From: Rhizobium sp. WYCCWR10014
Lineage (GTDB): Bacteria > Pseudomonadota > Alphaproteobacteria > Rhizobiales > Rhizobiaceae
NCBI RefSeq assembly: GCF_001657485.1
Contig: NZ_LXFU01000018.1
Span: 1-43,247, forward strand
Direction: 5' to 3'
DNA: 43,247 nt
In this document: piece after piece, positions 35,954 through 43,247 of the stretch
Layout: each line of letters starts with the position of its first letter
How positions within the stretch are numbered: the first letter of the stretch is position 1
The notes under the pieces: model-generated
What the model was told of the DNA's origin: nothing
The model's input: the letters and a program-made list of their open reading frames with translations, nothing else
Databases searched by the model: none
Program-made: the position numbers and the translations under genes

Positions 35954-36810
35954 GCTTGACGGTCGCCGATATACTTGCCGAAGCGCGCCGTCGCTTCACC
36001 GAAGCAGGTATCGTCGACCCGGCGACCGATGCGCGGCTGCTTGTCGCGGGCCTTCTGAAACTGTCGCCGACCGAGCTGTTGACGCGATCGGCCGAGAGGC
36101 TTTCTGCCGAGCAGGCCGAAGTGATTTTCAAGGCGCTGGAGCGGCGGCTCGGTCATGAGCCGGTGCATCGCATTCTCGGCGAGCGGGAATTCTACGGTCT
36201 GCCGCTTCGGCTCTCGGCTGAAACGCTGGAACCGCGGCCGGATACGGAAATCCTGGTCGATACGGTTCTCGTCTATCTCAAAGACCTTGCAATGGCGCAA
36301 AGCCGTCTCCATATCCTTGACATGGGAACCGGGACCGGGGCGATATGCCTTGCGCTTTTGAGCGAATGTCCTGATGCGTCAGGTGTCGGCAGTGACATAT
36401 CGGCGGATGCACTTTTGACGGCAAGATCGAATGCAGAAAGAAACGGGTTGCAGGATCGTTTTGAGGCCGTACAGTCGAATTGGTTCGAGGACATCCAGGG
36501 ATCCTTTCACGCGATTGTCTCAAATCCGCCCTATATTGCTTCCAATGTCATTCACGATCTCGCTCCCGAAGTGACCAAATTCGATCCGGCTGCGGCTCTG
36601 GATGGCGGCCCGGATGGGCTTGACGCTTACAAAGCCATAGCCAAGGATGCGGCACGGTTCATCAGGCCCGATGGGGTCGTCGGACTGGAGATCGGCTACG
36701 ATCAGCGAAACGACGTGACGGCGATCTTTGAAGCGAAAGGCTTCAGGTGCCTCAAATCCGTGAAAGATTATGGTCAGAACGACAGGGTGCTCGTGTTCGC
36801 GCTCGTGTGA
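35950..36810 (+). CDS. prmC: Peptide chain release factor N5-glutamine methyltransferase
   Basis: 286 residues. Methylates the glutamine of the GGQ motif in RF1 and RF2. Motif [15 protein letters not shown] near 120-133 and catalytic NPPY at 192-195 are present. The N-terminal helical domain (1-90) is the RF-binding part. The second half of the gene (from about 36,280) uses more A/T-ending codons (AAT, TCA, ATA, AGA) than the first half and its neighbours. ATG 35950 overlaps the prfA stop. Confidence 0.96.
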   Translation: MSLTVADILAEARRRFTEAGIVDPATDARLLVAGLLKLSPTELLTRSAERLSAEQAEVIFKALERRLGHEPVHRILGEREFYGLPLRLSAETLEPRPDTEILVDTVLVYLKDLAMAQSRLHILDMGTGTGAICLALLSECPDASGVGSDISADALLTARSNAERNGLQDRFEAVQSNWFEDIQGSFHAIVSNPPYIASNVIHDLAPEVTKFDPAAALDGGPDGLDAYKAIAKDAARFIRPDGVVGLEIGYDQRNDVTAIFEAKGFRCLKSVKDYGQNDRVLVFALV

Positions 36811-37152
36811 GAGACGATAATGCGGCATTGAACAGGACATTATTGTTATTGCGAAGAAAAGGCTTGGATTTCCCGGTGAAGCAATATAGGTTGCGGTCAC
36901 GTGTTGGGCAGATAGGAATGAACGAGATTCGTTCGGTACTTGGTTTGCCTCGGGGGTCCGCTCTTTTAAACGAGAGTTTCAACGGTTGAACACGACCCAA
37001 TGCGTGAATCAGTCAAACTGACTTGAGAACCAAGCGGCAGGTCGGCGCAAAGGCGCAGTATGCTCGCGGCACAAAGGTCCTGATCCGGTTTTCCGGTCAT
37101 GGCGGTTGGTGCCATGTATCCATCACAAACAGAGAATTCAGGTGAACGATCT
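36811..37152 (+). other. Gene-free region between prmC and the DUF4167 gene
   Basis: 342 nt, lower in GC than its surroundings. It holds several small dyads: GAACGA-GAT-TCGTTC (36920-36934), TTCAAC-G-GTTGAA (36978-36990), AGTCA-AAC-TGACT (37011-37023). A possible promoter (CTTGGA near 36,865, TATAGG about 16 nt on) would give a leader of some 250 nt. A 23-codon ATG frame at 36,918 has no properly spaced ribosome site. No tRNA, no known riboswitch recognised. Confidence 0.35.
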
Positions 37153-37920
37153 ATGAGGCCAGGACAGCAGAACAAGCGCGGTCGAGGGCGTGGTAACAAT
37201 AACGGCGGCGGTGGCGGCGGCGGTGGAAATAACAATAACAACAATTTCAACCGCAAGGGCGGCAATCCGCTCACCCGGACCTATGACAGCTCCGGCCCCG
37301 ATGTGAAGATTCGCGGTACGGCGCAGCATATCGCCGAAAAATACGCGCAGCTCGCCCGCGACGCTCATAGCTCCGGTGATCGGGTGATGGCCGAGAACTA
37401 TCTCCAGCACGCCGAACATTACAATCGTATCATCGCCAGCGCCCAAGCGCAGATGCAGGAACGCTTCCAGCGCGACGACCGCGGCGAGTACAATGATCGC
37501 GACGGTGCGGACCGCGACGGCGACGATATGGACAACAATGAGAATGAGAATGACAATGACGGCGACGATGTCGTTATCGTCCAGCCTCCGCAGAGCAGGC
37601 CGCAACAGCCGCAGCAGAGCAGACAGCACCAGCCGCAGGCACAGCCGAAGCCGGTAGCCGCTCAGGCGCCCGCACCGGCACCCCAGTCCGAGGTCATCGA
37701 TGGAACCGGTCCGCAGCCGGAGATCGAAGGCATTCCGGCCGAAGTCGCCATGGACGAGGAAGGTGCTGCCGGCCAGCCGCGCGAACGCCAGCCCCGCCGC
37801 CGCAGCACCGGCAGCCGTCCCCGTCGCCCGCGTCGCGGTGCTGAGGGCGAAGAAGCCGCCGCTGAAGGCGAGAGCGCCTCTGGCGAGGCGCCAGTGCTGG
37901 CTGACGTCGCATCGGAATGA
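37153..37920 (+). CDS. DUF4167 protein, disordered RG/Asn/Gln-rich
   Basis: 255 residues. Only the block around residues 35-105 (GGNPLTRTYDSSGPDVKIRGTAQHIAEKYAQLARDAHSSGDRVMAENYLQHAEHYNRII) looks folded; this is DUF4167. The N-terminus is arginine/glycine/asparagine low complexity (RGRGRG, then runs of G and N). The C-terminal half contains an acidic Asp/Asn stretch, a Gln/Pro-rich stretch and an Arg-rich [15 protein letters not shown] segment. This composition suggests RNA binding or condensate formation; that is inference, and no function is established for DUF4167. ATG 37153 has AGGTGA upstream. A strong terminator lies 60 nt after the stop. Confidence 0.88.
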   Translation: MRPGQQNKRGRGRGNNNGGGGGGGGNNNNNNFNRKGGNPLTRTYDSSGPDVKIRGTAQHIAEKYAQLARDAHSSGDRVMAENYLQHAEHYNRIIASAQAQMQERFQRDDRGEYNDRDGADRDGDDMDNNENENDNDGDDVVIVQPPQSRPQQPQQSRQHQPQAQPKPVAAQAPAPAPQSEVIDGTGPQPEIEGIPAEVAMDEEGAAGQPRERQPRRRSTGSRPRRPRRGAEGEEAAAEGESASGEAPVLADVASE

Positions 37921-37980
37921 GGATTTCGCTTTCCCTTCAGGGAGAGCGTGACGTTCATGCCATCTGCTCGAATTTGCTTG

Positions 37981-38009
37981 AAAATCCCCGGCCTTGTGCC
38001 GGGGATTTT
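37981..38009 (+). terminator. Rho-independent terminator after the DUF4167 gene
   Basis: Perfect 11-bp stem AAAATCCCCGG / CCGGGGATTTT (37981-37991, 37999-38009), 7-nt loop, then CATTTAA. It separates the DUF4167 gene from clpB. Confidence 0.85.
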
Positions 38010-38171
38010 CATTTAATGGGCTCTTTAAACTCGCAGAACAGGCTACCATATTCTCTTCGAACTGCTTGGCCCGAATCCCTTACGGGCAAAACGCGACCTG
38101 CCTTTTCAGGGGGTCGATCTCAATCATCGGTCTGCGCCTCGTCAGGGCAGGGCGATCCATGGAGGTGGAAT

Positions 38172-40772
<2,601 letters not shown>

Positions 40773-40797
40773 ATCCAGTTTGCCGGATGAATGGGAA

Positions 40798-40821
40798 ATG
40801 GCGGCCTCGGCCGCCATTTTT
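40798..40821. terminator. Bidirectional terminator between clpB and the M23 peptidase gene
   Basis: Stem ATGGCGGC-CTCG-GCCGCCAT (40798-40817), preceded by AAA and followed by TTTT, so usable from both sides. It lies 25 nt after the clpB stop. Confidence 0.8.
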
Positions 40822-40873
40822 CGTTAGGCGCGGTAACGACCGGCGGGGCATCAGCTTGTCGGTTTAACGGAAA

Positions 40874-42814
40874 TTACTTGCTCGCCACCTGGTCTGGCGT
40901 CTGGTTGTTCAGCAGCGTATCGATGCGCTTGCGCTCGTCTTCGAATTTCGCCAGCGCCTCGCCCTGCAGTGATTTGCCGCCCGGCAGGCGGATGCGCAGC
41001 GGATCGACCTTGGTGCCGTTGACGATCAGCTCGTAATGCAGGTGCGGGCCGGTGGATTCGCCTGTCGTGCCAACCCAACCGATCACCTGGCCCTGGCGGA
41101 TCTTGGCACCGGGGACGACGCCCTTGGCAATGGCGCTCTGGTGATTGTAGGAGGATTCATAGCCGTTGGCATGGCGCACGATCGTCTGGTTGCCATAACC
41201 GCCGGAATCCCAGCCGGCTTTTTCGACCGTGCCGTTGCCAGCGGCGATGATCGCCGTGCCGCGGGGTGCAGCCCAATCGACGCCGGTGTGCATGCGGGCA
41301 AAACCGAGGATCGGGTGGCGGCGCATGCCGAAGCCCGATTTGAAGATTCCGTTCGGAACCGGGTTACGCAGCAGGAACTGGCGGATACTCTTGCCGTTCT
41401 CGTCGAAATAATCGACCGTGCCGTCATCGGGATCCTGGAAACGGTAGAAGCGCGTCTGCGTGTCGCCGAAACGGGCGTTGACATAGAGCAGTTCGGAATC
41501 CTCGGTCGCCTGACCGGCGCTATCGGCGACGGAGAAGAAGGCCTCGAGACTGTCGGTCGGCCTCAGTTGCGCCTGGAAATCGACATTGCTGGCGAGCAGC
41601 TTGATGATCAGCGCCGTCATATCCTTGGTCATGCCGTAGGAAAGGGCAGCACGATAGATGCCGTCATAGACGCGCGGCAGGTTCTGGCCGGGGGGCGGTG
41701 CGAAGGAATTGTCATCGAAGGCGGTGGCGATGGCATCCAACATCGGCGGCTCGCTGCCGGGCACGTATCTGCCCTTGTCGTCGACGGCCACGGTGACGAG
41801 ATAGCGCGTGCCGCGATAGACGCTGGCTCGGATGATCTTTGCCTGTTCGCCCTTCTGAATGATGCCGATGCGCAGCACGTCGCCCTTGTCGAGATCACCA
41901 GAACCCAGTTGCTGCGCGATATAGCCGGCAATACCGTCGGCATATTGCTGCGGATAGCCTGAATCCGTCAGCGCCTTGGCGATCGGCGTGTCGACGCGCA
42001 CGGGTAGGATGTCGTCGGCGAATTCTTCGGTCTGCGGCGTGATCGATTCCGATGCGGAGACCGTCATGTTCTGTTCGAGCACGCGGGCGGACAGACCGGC
42101 GGTCAGATCGACATCGGCGTCCTCGTTGGAGAAACGACGCGGATCGACGTAATAAAGGGCTGCGAGCTGAGTGTTGCCGTCGGTCAGCACCGAGCCGTTG
42201 GAGCGTACGTTCTCTTCGACCTCCTCGAGCGACAGGCCGGACGCCATCTGCATGCTGGTCTTGCCGGTCGGGAAGGGAATGGTCTTCAGGCTGACTTCGG
42301 ATTCGACGTCGGAACCGTAAAGCGCGCCTGTGCGGCTTTGCGGTGCGGGCTGCGGCTCGTCGGCGGAAAAGATCGCCAGGGGATCGAAGTCGGGATAGTC
42401 CTCCGTCGCCACATGGTTGGCGGCCAGCGTCATCTTCACATGCGCGAAGGGCTGGCGGCGCACGACTTCCTTTTCGCCGTCGTGGACGACGGTGGACACT
42501 TCCATGATGGCGCGGTCGGACGGTTTTGCGGCGATGGCGGGCGCGATCAGCCGGCCACCGCGGACGACTGTCGTATCTTCATGCGCGTCTGCCGCGACAC
42601 TCGCATAGGCTTCGGCGGGGATCGCCAACTGCTGGCGGCCGTCAAGGGCGGCGAAAAGAGCGACACCCATGAGGACGGATGATGTAATGCCGGTGAGGAA
42701 CGTACCCGAGAGCCAGCGCAAGGAAACCTCGCGACGGTCGGGCGCGCGCCTGCCGTCGGCCAGAAGCGGAGGCTCGTTGCCCAACGAGCGGATCATCATT
42801 TTCTCCGTCATCAT
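40874..42814 (-). CDS. Membrane-anchored M23 family metallopeptidase
   Basis: 646 residues. A basic cytoplasmic N-terminus (about 1-35), one membrane helix (about 36-56, LSGTFLTGITSSVLMGVALFAAL), a long periplasmic region, and a C-terminal peptidase_M23 (LytM) domain. The zinc ligands are present: His509 and Asp513 in HTGVD, and HLHYE at 591-595 (the second histidine is a ligand). So it should be an active peptidoglycan endopeptidase, unlike EnvC/NlpD-type activators. An OapA/LysM-like segment around 280-320 (KGDVLRIGIIQ) may bind glycan. Similar size and architecture to the rhizobial RgsM-type enzymes implicated in polar growth, but this identity is not certain. Confidence 0.9.
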   Translation of the reverse strand: MMTEKMMIRSLGNEPPLLADGRRAPDRREVSLRWLSGTFLTGITSSVLMGVALFAALDGRQQLAIPAEAYASVAADAHEDTTVVRGGRLIAPAIAAKPSDRAIMEVSTVVHDGEKEVVRRQPFAHVKMTLAANHVATEDYPDFDPLAIFSADEPQPAPQSRTGALYGSDVESEVSLKTIPFPTGKTSMQMASGLSLEEVEENVRSNGSVLTDGNTQLAALYYVDPRRFSNEDADVDLTAGLSARVLEQNMTVSASESITPQTEEFADDILPVRVDTPIAKALTDSGYPQQYADGIAGYIAQQLGSGDLDKGDVLRIGIIQKGEQAKIIRASVYRGTRYLVTVAVDDKGRYVPGSEPPMLDAIATAFDDNSFAPPPGQNLPRVYDGIYRAALSYGMTKDMTALIIKLLASNVDFQAQLRPTDSLEAFFSVADSAGQATEDSELLYVNARFGDTQTRFYRFQDPDDGTVDYFDENGKSIRQFLLRNPVPNGIFKSGFGMRRHPILGFARMHTGVDWAAPRGTAIIAAGNGTVEKAGWDSGGYGNQTIVRHANGYESSYNHQSAIAKGVVPGAKIRQGQVIGWVGTTGESTGPHLHYELIVNGTKVDPLRIRLPGGKSLQGEALAKFEDERKRIDTLLNNQTPDQVASK

Positions 42815-43168
42815 GGCAGTCGGGTCCGCGTCCTTACATCAGGCGTCTGTGGGAGCATGTATCGGCCATCCTGGCTGGGGCAAAAGATGTGCATATTTTG
42901 GGCATGGAAGTCAAATCACTCAGGAAAAGGCAGTTTGTCTGCATTTGCCTGTGTGAATCATGTTCTCTTAAGACCAGCAGATTGTGATGATGTCGGGGCG
43001 CAGGGGACAAAAGAGCGTTCTTTCCACGAAAAGTCGAAAGACGTTCAACTTTCCTGGCCGCGTAAGGCCGGTCGGAATCCGGGAAATGACCGCATTTGAG
43101 TGCTGTGCGAAATTTTTCCTGGAAAAACAATGACCTGAAAGAAAAATCAATTTTTTCAAAAAGCGCTG
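42815..43168. other. Gene-free region upstream of the putative rRNA promoter
   Basis: About 350 nt between the M23 peptidase start and the strong promoter. No coding frame with a ribosome site or family-like protein. The part next to the peptidase start should contain its promoter (a TTGACT occurs on the minus strand near 42,913-42,918, but no good -10 at the usual spacing). The stretch 43,120-43,165 is A/T-rich and can act as an UP element. Confidence 0.5.
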
Positions 43169-43198
43169 TTGACTGTTCTAATGGGTTAGTTCTATAAG
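43169..43198 (+). promoter_or_regulatory. Strong promoter, probably of an rRNA operon
   Basis: TTGACT (43169-43174), 18-nt spacer, TATAAG (43193-43198), preceded by A/T-rich sequence (GAAAAATCAATTTTTTC) like an UP element. The downstream leader (CCCACTCACTGAACGAGGGCG, then GGCGGCGCTGCTGGCGACGA) matches, from memory, the start of the pre-16S leader in rhizobial rrn operons. 16S rRNA would begin a few hundred bases beyond the window. Confidence 0.7.
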
Positions 43199-43247
43199 CC
43201 CACTCACTGAACGAGGGCGGCGGCGCTGCTGGCGACGAAGTCTTTCG

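Noticed and set aside
36747..36989. 80-codon frame overlapping the end of prmC
   Set aside because: Starts inside prmC in another frame, with no ribosome site; the composition is not protein-like apart from a short stretch.
37917..38171. N-terminal extension of ClpB by 85 codons
   Set aside because: It covers the terminator of the DUF4167 gene and has no Clp-like sequence; the ATG at 38172 has a near-perfect ribosome site and matches the usual ClpB N-terminus.
38011..38171. Heat-shock (sigma-32) promoter of clpB
   Set aside because: CTTGGC and CTTTAA sequences occur, but no -10 of the expected type at the right spacing; not supportable.

Overview
The window reads as a chromosomal segment of a fast-growing rhizobium, most likely the Rhizobium etli / R. 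leguminosarum group. The case rests on high GC coding sequence on both strands, typical alphaproteobacterial proteins (DUF1178, DUF4167, YihY, a HIG1-like twin-membrane protein, an NDUFAF5-like methyltransferase), gene order I recall from rhizobia (lysC-ptsP-prfA-prmC, then DUF4167 and clpB), rhizobial palindromic intergenic elements, and what looks like the promoter of an rRNA operon at the right edge. Almost everything is core, vertically inherited sequence. I see no phage, insertion sequence, CRISPR array or obvious defence island.

Left part (1-9.5 kb): a leftward set of closely packed genes (SDR oxidoreductase, HIG1-like membrane protein, PduO-type cobalamin adenosyltransferase, rhomboid protease) leads to etfB, which appears to have its own promoter. 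Then come a YihY/BrkB membrane protein, convergent and overlapping with gluQ; an AlkA-like DNA glycosylase whose start abuts that of gluQ; an HNH endonuclease; dsbB and a YqaA/DedA-like membrane protein; a small unknown protein; and a KefB/YbaL-type antiporter fused to a cyclic-nucleotide-binding domain.

Middle part (9.7-19.4 kb) is the more accessory-looking stretch: a small secreted protein, a small ORF of atypical codon use beside tRNA-Leu(CAA), an MFS transporter divergent from a TetR regulator with two matching operator palindromes between them, a frameshifted methyltransferase, an aldo/keto reductase, an AMP-forming acyl-CoA synthetase, and a two-gene unit of a polysaccharide flippase and a CelD/BioF2-like acetyltransferase.

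Core block (19.5-30.9 kb): secA diverges from a parvulin-type prolyl isomerase. This is followed by argJ, a GNAT acetyltransferase and mutT, which overlap and are probably translationally coupled. Next are a small membrane protein and an orphan Flp pilin, an NDUFAF5-like methyltransferase diverging from comF-grxC-Nit hydrolase-DUF1178, and ubiG on the opposite strand.

Right part (31.2-43.2 kb): lysC, ptsP (EI-Ntr), prfA and prmC run rightward. The release factor and its methyltransferase overlap by 4 nt. A 342-nt gene-free leader precedes a disordered DUF4167 protein, then clpB, and a leftward M23 peptidase with one membrane anchor. The last 80 bases carry a strong promoter matching the upstream region of rhizobial rRNA operons.

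Nothing here is clearly a new multi-gene system. The best leads are the TetR/MFS operator pair, the frameshifted methyltransferase, the antiporter-cNMP fusion, the intrinsically disordered DUF4167 protein next to the ClpB disaggregase, the structured leaders upstream of lysC and DUF4167, and the palindromic intergenic mosaics. Function assignments come from motif recognition and memory of the families; no database search was possible.
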